DNA of 64,000 nucleotides from an uncultured Kangiella sp. (lineage in GTDB: Bacteria > Pseudomonadota > Gammaproteobacteria > Enterobacterales > Kangiellaceae), in contig CANNDL010000002.1 of the NCBI GenBank assembly GCA_947503435.1, forward strand, positions 186,001 through 250,000. The letters run 5' to 3'. Of the stretch, positions 51,959 through 60,826 are shown piece after piece. The position numbers and the translations under genes are program-made. Within the stretch, counting starts at the first letter, position 1, and every line of letters begins with the position of its first letter. The notes under the pieces are model-generated. The model saw nothing but the letters and a program-made list of their open reading frames with translations. It made no database searches and was not told where the DNA came from.

Positions 51959-53929
51959 CTAATTTTGTGAAGCCTCAGCCGAATTTACGATTGCATCAAT
52001 AGTTCCTTGCGCTAATGGGTGATACCCTGGGCGAGCTATGGCATAAACACGTTTTGCAAATTCTGCGCCATTGTCAGATTTCATTAAATCTCTATATAGC
52101 GGCACAATTAATTTACGACGTCCAATTGAAATTAAATAGTCTTCTAATCGCTCATTAACCACATCGTAATTACGATTAATGGCAAGTTTTAACCAAGCGT
52201 GCGCTACTTCATTATTTGTTGATGCTGTTAATTCAAATGCTTTATCAAGTTCAACCATTTTTTCAAGGCTAATATCTTGTGGCAGGTTATTTAAGAAATG
52301 CAACCATTCATGAATCGACCACTTATCCGTTGGCAGATCCGCTAATTCAGTAGCACCAGCAAACCAGCTTTTAGTATCAGCATCAATATTAGTAAATGCA
52401 TCCGACTGAGGGTTTGGCATAAACTCTGGCAACATTGGAGCATGTAACCACTCATCTAGTTCAGCTTGAGTTACTTTGCCCGGGTATTTGCTGATCAAGT
52501 GTTTATCTAAATACTTCTCAAACTCTGGAGTAGTTAAACTCTTAAATGAATGATCACCAAAATATTGATTCAAGAACTTATCAAAAACTTCACGGCCAAA
52601 ACGTTGTTCAAGAAACACTAGGAACATTTGCCCTTTAGTATAAGGTACGCCAGAAAAAGCATCATCAGGGTCACGGCCATCTAAAGTGATGTGTAAAATC
52701 GTATCACCTTCTGGCAGAGTTTTTACTTGCTCGCGCAAGCTTTGGACTGATAAAGCATTTTCCATATTGGCTCGTTTTTCGTCAAACAACTCTTCCATGA
52801 TGCGATTTTCTACATAAGAAGTGAAACCTTCGTTTAACCAAAGATCACGCCAAGTCGCATTAGTAACAAGATTGCCCGACCAAGAGTGGGCTAATTCATG
52901 CGCAATTAAGTTGATTAAGCTTTTATCACCAGCGATGACGGTTGGCGTAATAAAAGACAAACGAGGATTTTCCATGCCTCCGAATGGGAAGCTAGGTGGC
53001 AAAATCAATAGATCGTAACGACCCCATAAATAAGGACCATACATCTTTTCGGTAATGTCGATCATCTGTTCGGTATCTTCGAACTCTTTGACCGCATCCT
53101 GCAAGTAAGCCGTTTCAGCATAAACACCTGTGCGCTTACCCATAGCCCGGAAACGCAGATCCCCTACTCCAATCGCTATTAGATAAGGCGGAATGGCTTG
53201 CGGCATATCAAATTGGTAGTCGCCGTCTAAATAAGTATCAGGCTCATTAAAAGCACTCATCACTGCCAATAATTGCTTTGGCGTTCGAATATTTGCTTTA
53301 TAAGTTACGCGTACGTCTGGCGAATCTTGCACTGGAATGAAACTACGCGCATGGATGGCTTGCGCTTGAGAAAACATGAATGGTTCTTTCTTACCAGCAG
53401 TTTGCTCAGGCGTTAACCATTGTAAGCCAGAAGCTTCAGGATTTGAGTTGTAATAAACACGAACCTTTTCTTCGCCATCTTTAAGCTGAATGGTTAGCTT
53501 TGAGCCTAACACTGAATCTTTTTCAGCCAATACAAATTCGGTTGCCGATTCATTACCATCCTCATCAATTGAATTTACTTTGTCGATGGTTAAATCACGG
53601 GTATCTAAAACTAACTCAGTTGCATCAGGCTGCAATCGGTTAAAGCTTAAATCTACATAACCTTTAAGTTGTTTCTTGTCGAATAAAACATCTAAATCCA
53701 AATCTAAATGGGTCAGTACAACTTCGTCTTTATTGGCATAAGAATGCTCATCAAGCAGATAGGATAAATCTTCAGGTTCAGGTGCAACCACTTCCTCAAC
53801 AACTTCAATCGCTTCTGTTACAGGAGTAACTACAACGTCTTCTGCTTTATTGTTATCGGATTCCTGACAAGCCATCAATAAGCCTGCTAAGGCTAAAGGT
53901 ATGGTTTTTTTCAACAATGAGTTTTTCAT
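51959..53929 (-). CDS. M1 family zinc aminopeptidase lipoprotein
   Basis: 656 residues. Lipobox LAGLLMACQE, then an N-terminal beta domain, the GGMENPRLSF substrate-anchoring motif, and HELAHSWSGNLVTNATWRDLWLNEGFT with the HExxH-18-E zinc site. The C-terminal armadillo-like domain resembles leukotriene A4 hydrolase family aminopeptidases. It would remove N-terminal amino acids from peptides on the cell surface or in the periplasm. An acidic Glu/Val stretch (EVVEEVVAPEPED) follows the lipid anchor. Confidence 0.94.
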   Translation of the reverse strand: MKNSLLKKTIPLALAGLLMACQESDNNKAEDVVVTPVTEAIEVVEEVVAPEPEDLSYLLDEHSYANKDEVVLTHLDLDLDVLFDKKQLKGYVDLSFNRLQPDATELVLDTRDLTIDKVNSIDEDGNESATEFVLAEKDSVLGSKLTIQLKDGEEKVRVYYNSNPEASGLQWLTPEQTAGKKEPFMFSQAQAIHARSFIPVQDSPDVRVTYKANIRTPKQLLAVMSAFNEPDTYLDGDYQFDMPQAIPPYLIAIGVGDLRFRAMGKRTGVYAETAYLQDAVKEFEDTEQMIDITEKMYGPYLWGRYDLLILPPSFPFGGMENPRLSFITPTVIAGDKSLINLIAHELAHSWSGNLVTNATWRDLWLNEGFTSYVENRIMEELFDEKRANMENALSVQSLREQVKTLPEGDTILHITLDGRDPDDAFSGVPYTKGQMFLVFLEQRFGREVFDKFLNQYFGDHSFKSLTTPEFEKYLDKHLISKYPGKVTQAELDEWLHAPMLPEFMPNPQSDAFTNIDADTKSWFAGATELADLPTDKWSIHEWLHFLNNLPQDISLEKMVELDKAFELTASTNNEVAHAWLKLAINRNYDVVNERLEDYLISIGRRKLIVPLYRDLMKSDNGAEFAKRVYAIARPGYHPLAQGTIDAIVNSAEASQN

Positions 53930-54075
53930 ACTGATTCATTTTAATTATGGTCTAAATAGCGCTACATTAGAGCATATTTTATGGCTCAACTAAAGACGCA
54001 AAGCATAATTCTAAACTTGATTAAATTAGAGCTTAATGACAGAATGATACCAGTAAGCATCTAAACAAATGACTA

Positions 54076-54837
54076 ATGAAATCATACAGTTATGAAGAAA
54101 ACTTAAAATCATTTCCGATTCGGGATAATTTCCGAATAAGAGGTGAAAATATGACTCGGATTGAAGTTTTTACCGATGCTGCTTTTGCCTTTGCCATAAC
54201 ATTACTCGTTTTTTCCAATGATGGTTTACCGCAGAGTTTTGATCAATTTCTGCTCCTACTCAAAGATATTCCTGCATTTGCTGTTAGTTTTGCTCAGCTG
54301 GTATTCTTCTGGTATGCCCATAGGGTTTGGAGCCAAAGGTATGGCTTAGAAGACTTAAAAACGGTTTTCATCAGTTGTTTATTAGTATTTTCTGTCATGG
54401 TATTTGTAGTTCCACTCAAAATCAGCTACGCAAGCTTTTTATATTGGATATCAGGTGGATATTTCCCTACTCCAATAAACTTTACTATTAATGACATCAA
54501 AGCCTTTTTCACCGTTTTTCATATAGCCTTTTTAACCATGTGTTTAATAATGCTGTGGCTTTACTATCACGCGTTAAGTAAAAAAGATGAGCTCTTGCTC
54601 AATGCAGTTGAGTTACACGAAACGCTATCCCATAAAAGCGCCTGGGTGATCATGAGTTCAACCAGTATGATTGCGCTGATTCTTACGCTTATATTACCTG
54701 ATCAATATGCTCCATTTGCTGGTATGGTTTATGGAACCTTAGGCATTACCATGAGTTACAATTCGGTTAGGCGCGAAAAATTAAAAAAGAATATGCTAGA
54801 TTCTTATAATAAAACACACGAACCAAAAGGAAGATAA
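54076..54837 (+). CDS. TMEM175/DUF1211-like membrane channel protein
   Basis: 253 residues with about six membrane segments. FRIRGENMTRIEVFTDAAFA followed by FAITLLVF is the TMEM175 pore-helix signature (R-x-E-x-F-x-D-x3-A). Bacterial TMEM175 proteins are potassium-selective or leak cation channels. The ATG at 54151 has a better ribosome site (AGAGGTGAAAAT) than 54076, but FRIRG before it is conserved in relatives, so I keep the longer start with doubt. Only one base separates it from the cyanophycinase-like gene. Confidence 0.85.
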   Translation: MKSYSYEENLKSFPIRDNFRIRGENMTRIEVFTDAAFAFAITLLVFSNDGLPQSFDQFLLLLKDIPAFAVSFAQLVFFWYAHRVWSQRYGLEDLKTVFISCLLVFSVMVFVVPLKISYASFLYWISGGYFPTPINFTINDIKAFFTVFHIAFLTMCLIMLWLYYHALSKKDELLLNAVELHETLSHKSAWVIMSSTSMIALILTLILPDQYAPFAGMVYGTLGITMSYNSVRREKLKKNMLDSYNKTHEPKGR

Positions 54838-54838
54838 T

Positions 54839-55657
54839 ATGCCATCAAAAGGTAGCGGTGAATTCGAACGCGGATACATAATTCCGATTGGTGGTTGTGA
54901 AAATTGGATTAACCCAGAGGTTTGTGAAAAGTTAAGAAGTATTTGTTTAAATTCAGAAGCTAAAGCATTGATTTTAAACGTTTCTGAACAAGAATTAGAG
55001 CACCATCTAGAAACGGTATTAAGCGATAATGGCTTTGTCGAATGTACGAGTATCAATATCCAGTCTCGTCAACACGCACAAAATCCACAAAACCTAGCCA
55101 AGATGATTAATGTCGAATTACTGATTATTGCTGGTGAAAGACCCCTTCAAATATCAACGTTAATTGGTGGTACGGCTATTGCCAAACAAATCCGTAAACT
55201 TAATGCCGATGGAGTCCATATTGCTGGCACTTATGGCGCGGCAGCTTTGATGAGCGAACATATGATTGCTGGAGGTATGGAAGGAACCACTCCAACACAA
55301 AACGGCGTCACTATGGCTCCTGGCTTAGGCTTAACCAATCGTTTCATGGTGGACTATCATTTTGAGCAGCAGGGCCGTTTAGGCAGATTATTGACCGCCC
55401 TATCCTACAATCCTTTTACCATTGGCATTGGTATTGATGATGGAACCGCTTTGTTTATTAATCCGAACGATGACCTAGAAGTTTATGGCGACGGCGCAGC
55501 CACTTTAATTGATCCCAGTAACTTGCAGTATTCTTCGATGGGCTCAGCTGGCAGCGGCGATCCAATATCCTTATTCGGTTTGCAAATGCATATTCTAGCC
55601 AAAGGCGCTCGCTTTAGCGTTAAGGAGCAAGAAACCTTTGATGAGCACTGGGCTTAG
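54839..55657 (+). CDS. Degenerate cyanophycinase-like protein (S51 family), probably inactive
   Basis: 272 residues. The family core is clear: IGGTAIAKQIRKL, PGLGLTNRFMVDYHFEQQ (His174), GIGIDDGTALFINPNDD and VYGDGAATLIDPSN all match cyanophycinases. But the nucleophile motif GTSAGA reads AGTYGAA, with Tyr132 (codon 55232-55234) instead of Ser, and the GGDQ motif reads AGER (98-101). The acidic residue of GIDE is Asp201. From memory the Synechocystis triad is Ser132/Glu201/His174, so only the His remains as in the active enzyme. AAAAGGAAGATAAT before the ATG couples it to the TMEM175 gene. No cyanophycin synthetase in the window. A regulatory or binding role is likelier than hydrolysis. Confidence 0.85.
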   Translation: MPSKGSGEFERGYIIPIGGCENWINPEVCEKLRSICLNSEAKALILNVSEQELEHHLETVLSDNGFVECTSINIQSRQHAQNPQNLAKMINVELLIIAGERPLQISTLIGGTAIAKQIRKLNADGVHIAGTYGAAALMSEHMIAGGMEGTTPTQNGVTMAPGLGLTNRFMVDYHFEQQGRLGRLLTALSYNPFTIGIGIDDGTALFINPNDDLEVYGDGAATLIDPSNLQYSSMGSAGSGDPISLFGLQMHILAKGARFSVKEQETFDEHWA

Positions 55658-55689
55658 ACTTCAGTTTTTTCAAGTACTAAATTTAGTAA

Positions 55690-56094
55690 CTATTTATCAA
55701 GATTTCTTATATATAAATTTCTCATGTGAGTGGAAACTTTCCATTGTTCACTATTGTTTTTGGCCTCAAATGCAGACCAGTACCAAACGCTATACTCATG
55801 AATCTTGAAGCGTTTTTCGATTAAAGACTGAACTTCGAACCATAACTGGTTTTTGCCAAGAACAATCTCTGATTCTTCGAAAGATTGAATAATAATATTT
55901 AATAGCGAAAAGTATACTTCATTTGCTAAGTCATCTTTCCTTAACTCATCAACGAATTCTTCGATTCTATTGTAATCGGCAACTTCATACTCCCAGTCTT
56001 GCATACTTGAAGAGTAAGGAAGAGAAAACTTTTTAGCTAAATATTTAATTGCTGAATCAGTTGAGTGCTTAAATTTTGGCTCTGGTACTTTCAT
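55690..56094 (-). CDS. Hypothetical cytosolic protein
   Basis: 134 residues, no signal or membrane segment, mixed charge. WEYEVADYNRIEEFVDEL and WYWSAFEAKNNSEQWKVSTHM are the most distinctive stretches; I do not recognise a family, though the make-up resembles small immunity- or Imm-like helical proteins. Immediately downstream of gltX on the same strand (20-base gap), so probably on that transcript. Its stop lies 33 bases from the end of the cyanophycinase-like gene, convergent. Confidence 0.7.
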   Translation of the reverse strand: MKVPEPKFKHSTDSAIKYLAKKFSLPYSSSMQDWEYEVADYNRIEEFVDELRKDDLANEVYFSLLNIIIQSFEESEIVLGKNQLWFEVQSLIEKRFKIHEYSVWYWSAFEAKNNSEQWKVSTHMRNLYIRNLDK

Positions 56095-56114
56095 TTGAAT
56101 TTTAGGCTATTAAG

Positions 56115-57533
56115 TTAAATATTAGCTTCCCTTTCCGCAATAAATGTTAACGCTTTATCTATTCGTCTTAATACAGCATCTTTACCAATCCATTCAAGCG
56201 TCACGCCTAAATCTGGCGACATGCCTGCACCAGTAATAGCAACTCGCAATGGCATCCCTACTTTGCCCATGCCTAATTCTAATTCCTCAGCAGTACTACT
56301 GACTAAGCCATGTAATGTCTCGGCCGTCCAATTTTCTTCAGTTGATAATTTATCCTTTGCTAACTCTAAGGGCTGACGAGCTACTGGGCGCAAATGCTTT
56401 TTAGCAGCTTTTGTGTCAAACTCTTGGTAATCTTGATAGAAATAACGAATAGCTGAGGCTAGTTCTTTAAGAGTTTTTACCCTTTCTGCCATTTCTGGAA
56501 TTAATAATTCAACGGAAACACCGTCAGAAGTATCTACGCCCTGCTCGTCCAAATGCCATTGCAAATGTTTAGCGACTTCCGAAGCAGGCAATGACTTCAT
56601 GTACTGTTGGTTTAACCAATTTAATTTATCGGTATTAAACGCAGATGGCGCGCGATTAACGTCTTTTAAGTCAAATAACTCAATCATCTCTTCACGTGAG
56701 AATAGTTCCTGATCACCGTGCGACCAGCCTAAACGAACTAAATAGTTCAATAGCGCTTGTGGTAAGTAACCATCATCGCGATATTGCATTACACCAACCG
56801 CACCATGACGTTTAGATAAACGTTTACCATCATCACCTAAGATCATTGGCACATGCGCAAATAACGGACGCTGGCTTCCTAGCGCTTCAATCATATTAAT
56901 CTGACGCGGGGTATTATTAACATGGTCATCGCCTCGAATAACATGACTAATTTCCATATCTAAATCATCCACTACCACAGTAAAGTTATAAGTAGGCGTT
57001 CCGTCAGAACGGGCAATGATTAAATCGTCAAGCTCTGAGTTATTAACTGTAATTTCGCCTTTTATTAAGTCAACAAAAGTTACAGCGCCATCTAAGGGAT
57101 TCTTAAAACGAATCACATGAGGCTGTGATAAATCTTGTGCTTCTTCGCTTATATTTCGGCAGTGCCCGTCATAACCGATATTTTCCTTATTGGCCATTTG
57201 CTGTTCGCGCAGTTCCTCTAGTCGCTCTTTTGAGCAATAACAGCGATAAGCTTTCTTATCAGTCAAAAGCTGATCACGTATTTCAGCATAACGCTCAAAT
57301 CGATGAGTTTGATAAATTGGCCCTTCGTCGTGCGCTAGTCCCAACCAATTCATGCCATCCAATATCGCCTGTACTGACTCTTCCGTCGAACGCTCGCGAT
57401 CGGTATCTTCAATTCTTAGCACAAATTTGCCATTATTCTTTTTTGCGTATAGCCAGCTGTAAAGCGCTGTACGAGCACCGCCAACGTGAAGATACCCTGT
57501 AGGACTTGGAGCAAAACGTGTTTTAACCGTCAT
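56115..57533 (-). CDS. gltX: Glutamyl-tRNA synthetase GltX
   Basis: 472 residues. [20 protein letters not shown] contains the HIGH-type motif (HVGG), [11 protein letters not shown] the KMSKS motif, and [14 protein letters not shown] the zinc-like Cys pair of the GluRS class. It charges tRNA-Glu with glutamate in the cytoplasm. Divergent from tRNA-Val, and a small hypothetical gene follows. Normal length for a bacterial GluRS. Confidence 0.97.
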   Translation of the reverse strand: MTVKTRFAPSPTGYLHVGGARTALYSWLYAKKNNGKFVLRIEDTDRERSTEESVQAILDGMNWLGLAHDEGPIYQTHRFERYAEIRDQLLTDKKAYRCYCSKERLEELREQQMANKENIGYDGHCRNISEEAQDLSQPHVIRFKNPLDGAVTFVDLIKGEITVNNSELDDLIIARSDGTPTYNFTVVVDDLDMEISHVIRGDDHVNNTPRQINMIEALGSQRPLFAHVPMILGDDGKRLSKRHGAVGVMQYRDDGYLPQALLNYLVRLGWSHGDQELFSREEMIELFDLKDVNRAPSAFNTDKLNWLNQQYMKSLPASEVAKHLQWHLDEQGVDTSDGVSVELLIPEMAERVKTLKELASAIRYFYQDYQEFDTKAAKKHLRPVARQPLELAKDKLSTEENWTAETLHGLVSSTAEELELGMGKVGMPLRVAITGAGMSPDLGVTLEWIGKDAVLRRIDKALTFIAEREANI

Positions 57534-57649
57534 GAGATTTAACCGTGCTATGAGTTAGCATAATTCTTAAAGTGGCGCTATTTTAACAAGGGGATTTTTA
57601 TTACTAAAGCAGTATATGGCCTTATCTTAAAATATTTTTCAACAAATGC

Positions 57650-57678
57650 TTGACCAAACAAAAAAGCAGCCTTAAAAT
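57650..57678 (+). promoter_or_regulatory. Promoter of tRNA-Val
   Basis: TTGACC (57650-57655), 17-base spacer, TAAAAT (57673-57678), then GCGCGCC, the GC-rich discriminator of stable-RNA promoters; start near 57685. Confidence 0.8.
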
Positions 57679-57724
57679 GCGCGCCGTTCAGTCAAGAAGA
57701 GAAGCTTGATTGACAACCAAATCT

Positions 57725-57800
57725 GGGTGGTTAGCTCAGTTGGGAGAGCATCGCCCTTACAAGGCGAGGGTCACTGGTTCGAGCCCAGTACCACCCACCA
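57725..57800 (+). tRNA. tRNA-Val (anticodon TAC)
   Basis: 76 bases, GGGTGGTTAGCTCAGTTGGG to CCACCCACCA, CCA encoded. Anticodon loop CCTTACAAG gives TAC; T arm CTGGTTCGAGCCCAG. Acceptor GGGTGGT pairs with ACCACCC. An 8-bp hairpin (TTTCTCTA with TAGAGAAA near 57806-57827) follows it before the terminator. Confidence 0.97.
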
Positions 57801-57829
57801 GATTCTTTCTCTACTCAGTTAGAGAAACT

Positions 57830-57861
57830 AAAAAAGCCTAAGCAATTGCTTAGGCTTTTTT
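57830..57861. terminator. Bidirectional terminator, 32-base perfect palindrome
   Basis: AAAAAGCCTAAGCAA (57831-57845) continues directly into TTGCTTAGGCTTTTT (57846-57860); the palindrome extends one base each side. It ends both tRNA-Val and the minus-strand response-regulator gene. Confidence 0.93.
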
Positions 57862-57876
57862 ATATCTTGGAACAAA

Positions 57877-58416
57877 TTAAGGCTTTCGAACTAGATTTAA
57901 ATCCTCATCGAGCATTTTTTCGATTCTGAAAAACAACTCAAATCGCGAAAAAGGCTTTTTCAAAAAATCATCTGCGCCAATACGTGAAGCATAAAAAATT
58001 TCAGTCGCTTGATGGTTACCGCTCATCATCATGATTGGTACATCTTTGGTTTGGGGATTTTTCCTTAATTTGCGCAAAGCTGCAAAACCATCCATTTCTG
58101 GCAAAACAATATCAAGGAAAATCAAATTGGGTTGAACACTTTGAGCTACTTTAAGTCCTTCTTCAGCTGATAAGGCGATATATGCTTTATAATGGTTCTG
58201 CTCCATCATTTTTTTAAGCATAGTACAAATAGTTTTAGAGTCATCAATGATCAATACTCTAGAACCAGGCTTGGCATTAATACGCTGATTTTGCCGCCTT
58301 TCAGCACCCTGCTTTAATAACTCGACTTTTTCTGAGCTTTCATCAGCAATATCAAGCTTATCTTCAATTTTCGAAGGCTTGTCGAGTAAAGACTTAACTT
58401 TTGAGAAGAAACTCAT
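57877..58416 (-). CDS. CheY-like single-domain response regulator with N-terminal extension
   Basis: 179 residues. About 50 polar residues (KIEDKLDIADESSEKVELL) precede a receiver domain: DDSKTI (acidic pocket), phospho-acceptor Asp in LIFLDIVLPEMDG and Lys in DDFLKKPFSRFEL. No DNA-binding domain. PilG/PilH-type regulators of twitching motility look similar, but the extension and lack of a nearby kinase make the partner unknown. Terminated by the palindrome at 57830. Confidence 0.9.
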   Translation of the reverse strand: MSFFSKVKSLLDKPSKIEDKLDIADESSEKVELLKQGAERRQNQRINAKPGSRVLIIDDSKTICTMLKKMMEQNHYKAYIALSAEEGLKVAQSVQPNLIFLDIVLPEMDGFAALRKLRKNPQTKDVPIMMMSGNHQATEIFYASRIGADDFLKKPFSRFELFFRIEKMLDEDLNLVRKP

Positions 58417-58607
58417 GAATTCCCCAATTAATGATGATTTCTTATTAACTATTTCATTATAAGACGCACTATAAGTACTGTCTAATACTGCATCAACAAA
58501 AGCGCTTTATTTTATAATATTTAACAATAAGATTTATATTTAGCAGCGACTCTGGCAAAATAGCACTTAATACCTGACTTGCCTTAAAATCTATTAAGAC
58601 GCCTCAA

Positions 58608-59993
58608 ATGTCACTTGATTTAACTTCTTTAGAACATCTTTTAGACGCCAACTGTTTGCTGACCGATGCTGACTCGTTAGCACATTATGGGAAAGACTGG
58701 ACCAATTACTATGATGTCTCTCCTCTTGCTATTGCTTTTCCCAAAACCACGGAACAAGTTCAGGCGGTAATTCTGTGGGCAAATGCCAATCAAGTTGCCA
58801 TAGTTCCTTCGGGTGGTCGAACAGGACTAAGTGGAGGCGCTGTAGCCGCGAATGGTGAGCTAGTTTTATCGCTGGATAAAATGAACAAAATTTTAGATTT
58901 TAACCCTGCAGCGAAAAGGCTTGTTTGTCAGGCAGGCGTAATCACAGAACAAATTCAGCAATACGCTGAAGAACAGAATTTATATTACCCTGTGGATTTT
59001 GCTTCTGCCGGCTCAAGCCAAATTGGAGGCAATATCGCCACTAATGCTGGGGGTATCAAAGTCATTAAATACGGCATGACACGAGATTGGATTCTAGGTT
59101 TAACCGTAGTTACCGGTTCTGGTGAAATTTTAAATCTTAACCAAGGATTAGTGAAAAACGCTACTGGTTATGATTTTAGGCACTTGTTCATAGGTAGTGA
59201 AGGCACTCTTGGCATAATCACAGAAGCATCAATTGCTTTGTGTCGTAAACCAGAAAATTTAACGGTACTCTTATTAGCAATTCCAAACTTAGATAGCCTT
59301 ATGCCGCTATTAGTAGCGTTCCAAAAAGAAGTGGACTTAACTGCTTATGAGTTTTTCTCGGATTTAGCGCTAAGCAAAGTTATGGCTATGCACCAAATGC
59401 CATCTCCTGTTACCGAACGTGCTCCTTTCTACTGCTTATTAGAATTTGATGCAATTTCTGAAGGCGATCTGGATAAAGCTTTTGCAGTATTTGAATCTTG
59501 CATGGAACAAGAACTTATTATTGATGGCGCTATCAGTCAAAGCCAACAGCAAGCTGAAGATTTGTGGAAATATCGCGAGTATATTTCTGAAACTATTTCA
59601 CACCATAAACCCTACAAAAATGATATCGCGGTTACTCCAGAAAAAATATCTGAGTTCTTACTACAGGTTGATGATATTGTAAGTTCTAAATACCCTGAAT
59701 TTGAAGTGGTTTGGTTTGGCCATATTGGTGACGGCAACCTCCATTTGAATATTTTAAAACCAGAAAATTATTCCGCCGAAGAGTTTGTTTCTGAATGTGA
59801 AAAAGTCAGCCCCAAAATTTTTCAGCTACTTAATCAGTTGCATGGCACTATTTCTGCCGAACATGGTGTAGGCTTACTAAAAAAGCCTTACCTTCATTAC
59901 AGTCGAAGCGCACACGAAATTGAATTGATGAAAGCTATAAAGCAAGCGTTTGATCCTAACGGTATTATGAATCCTGGAAAACTACTCAATTGA
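58608..59993 (+). CDS. FAD-binding D-2-hydroxyacid dehydrogenase (GlcD/D2HGDH type)
   Basis: 461 residues. FAD-binding domain with PSGGRTGLSGGAVAANGELV and VKNATGYDFRHLFIGSEGTLGIIT, and the C-terminal oxidase domain with GHIGDGNLHLNIL (metal or substrate histidines) and GTISAEHGVGLLKK. Oxidises D-lactate, D-2-hydroxyglutarate or glycolate to the keto acid; the length and HGVG ending fit D-2-hydroxyglutarate dehydrogenase. The last codons overlap a TTG start of a membrane-protein gene by four bases (TTGA). The DUF1338 enzyme at 19691 could supply D-2-hydroxyglutarate. Confidence 0.9.
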   Translation: MSLDLTSLEHLLDANCLLTDADSLAHYGKDWTNYYDVSPLAIAFPKTTEQVQAVILWANANQVAIVPSGGRTGLSGGAVAANGELVLSLDKMNKILDFNPAAKRLVCQAGVITEQIQQYAEEQNLYYPVDFASAGSSQIGGNIATNAGGIKVIKYGMTRDWILGLTVVTGSGEILNLNQGLVKNATGYDFRHLFIGSEGTLGIITEASIALCRKPENLTVLLLAIPNLDSLMPLLVAFQKEVDLTAYEFFSDLALSKVMAMHQMPSPVTERAPFYCLLEFDAISEGDLDKAFAVFESCMEQELIIDGAISQSQQQAEDLWKYREYISETISHHKPYKNDIAVTPEKISEFLLQVDDIVSSKYPEFEVVWFGHIGDGNLHLNILKPENYSAEEFVSECEKVSPKIFQLLNQLHGTISAEHGVGLLKKPYLHYSRSAHEIELMKAIKQAFDPNGIMNPGKLLN

Positions 59994-60739
59994 TTTTTTT
60001 ATCGTTAAGCATCGCATCAATTTTACTAGGTCCTATAGTACTCTCCTACTTTCCTAAAAATCGCCGCTTAGATAATTTTCTCTTTTCTTTTGTACTTATT
60101 TCTGTTGGTGGGATATTAGTTCTCGATATATTGCCTGAGTTATGGCAACAAATTGGGCTTGCCATGGTTCCTATATTAGCAATAGGTTTTTTTGGACCGG
60201 GTTTAATAGAGGTTAGCTTCCTTAAAGCTGCTGACAAAGCACATAAAATTGCATTATCTATTGGAATCCTAGGTCTATTATTACATTCGTCAATCGATGG
60301 TATGGCCTTGGTCGAAAGTAAAACCAATAGTATGCTCCCATATGCGGTAATTCTGCACAGATTAGTGGTCGGCTTAAGCATTTGGTGGTTGGTCGAACCC
60401 ATATGGGGAAAAAAACGCAGCATTTTAATATTTGTCTTGGTTGTGGCAGCAACAATTCTTGGATACTTTTTTGCCGATGGTCTAATCAACGATTCCATAA
60501 GCAGCCATACAATCTGGCTTAATTACTTCCAAGCATTTATAGCAGGCACCTTATTGCACGTTATTATCCATCGTCCGCATATCGACGATGATGGCCATCA
60601 CCATGATCACCAACATGCCATAGAACATGACCCAGAACATAGTCACTCACATGGGATCGTAATAAAACACATGGGCTTCTTTAGTGTCGGCGCTATTTCT
60701 GCATTATTACTATTGGTTCTTATACACAGTAGCCATTGA
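59990..60739 (+). CDS. Histidine-rich ZIP-like metal transporter
   Basis: 249 residues, about seven membrane segments. HSSIDGMAL and ILHRLVVGLSIWW are placed like the metal-binding TM4 and TM5 motifs of ZIP permeases (H-x3-[ED]-G and H-E/R-x-P region), and a loop near 196-220 is rich in His and Asp (DDDGHHHDHQH). Starts with TTG overlapping the previous stop by 4 bases; no ATG is available nearby, so the coupled TTG is accepted. Probably moves zinc or another divalent ion. Divergence from canonical ZIPs lowers certainty. Confidence 0.72.
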   Translation: MIFLSLSIASILLGPIVLSYFPKNRRLDNFLFSFVLISVGGILVLDILPELWQQIGLAMVPILAIGFFGPGLIEVSFLKAADKAHKIALSIGILGLLLHSSIDGMALVESKTNSMLPYAVILHRLVVGLSIWWLVEPIWGKKRSILIFVLVVAATILGYFFADGLINDSISSHTIWLNYFQAFIAGTLLHVIIHRPHIDDDGHHHDHQHAIEHDPEHSHSHGIVIKHMGFFSVGAISALLLLVLIHSSH

Positions 60740-60748
60740 CAGCATAAC

Positions 60749-60763
60749 TGGCACACTTCTTGC
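60749..60763 (+). promoter_or_regulatory. Sigma-54 promoter of the two-component operon
   Basis: TGGCACACTTCTTGC: -24 element TGGCA with GG at 60750-60751 and -12 element TTGC with GC at 60762-60763, the exact 10-base GG-to-GC spacing of sigma-54 promoters. Start expected near 60775, about 50 bases before the GTG at 60827. The AAC before TGG and TGCT after TTGC also fit the wider consensus. Confidence 0.8.
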
Positions 60764-60826
60764 TGCTATTACATATCAGTAATTGAAAAGTAACTAACAA
60801 TAACTTACATTGTTTAGGAGCCAGTC

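Noticed and set aside
54839-55657. Calling the cyanophycinase-like gene a pseudogene
   Set aside because: Full length, no stop or frameshift, good ribosome site and conserved fold motifs; only catalytic residues differ, so it is kept as a coding gene.
58537-58551. Possible sigma-54 promoter TGGCAAAATAGCACT before the dehydrogenase
   Set aside because: The -12 element is wrong and the spacing between GG and GC does not fit the 10-base rule.
60046-60498. 150-residue minus-strand frame inside the ZIP-like gene
   Set aside because: Antisense to a membrane-protein gene; basic, low-complexity product with no family resemblance.
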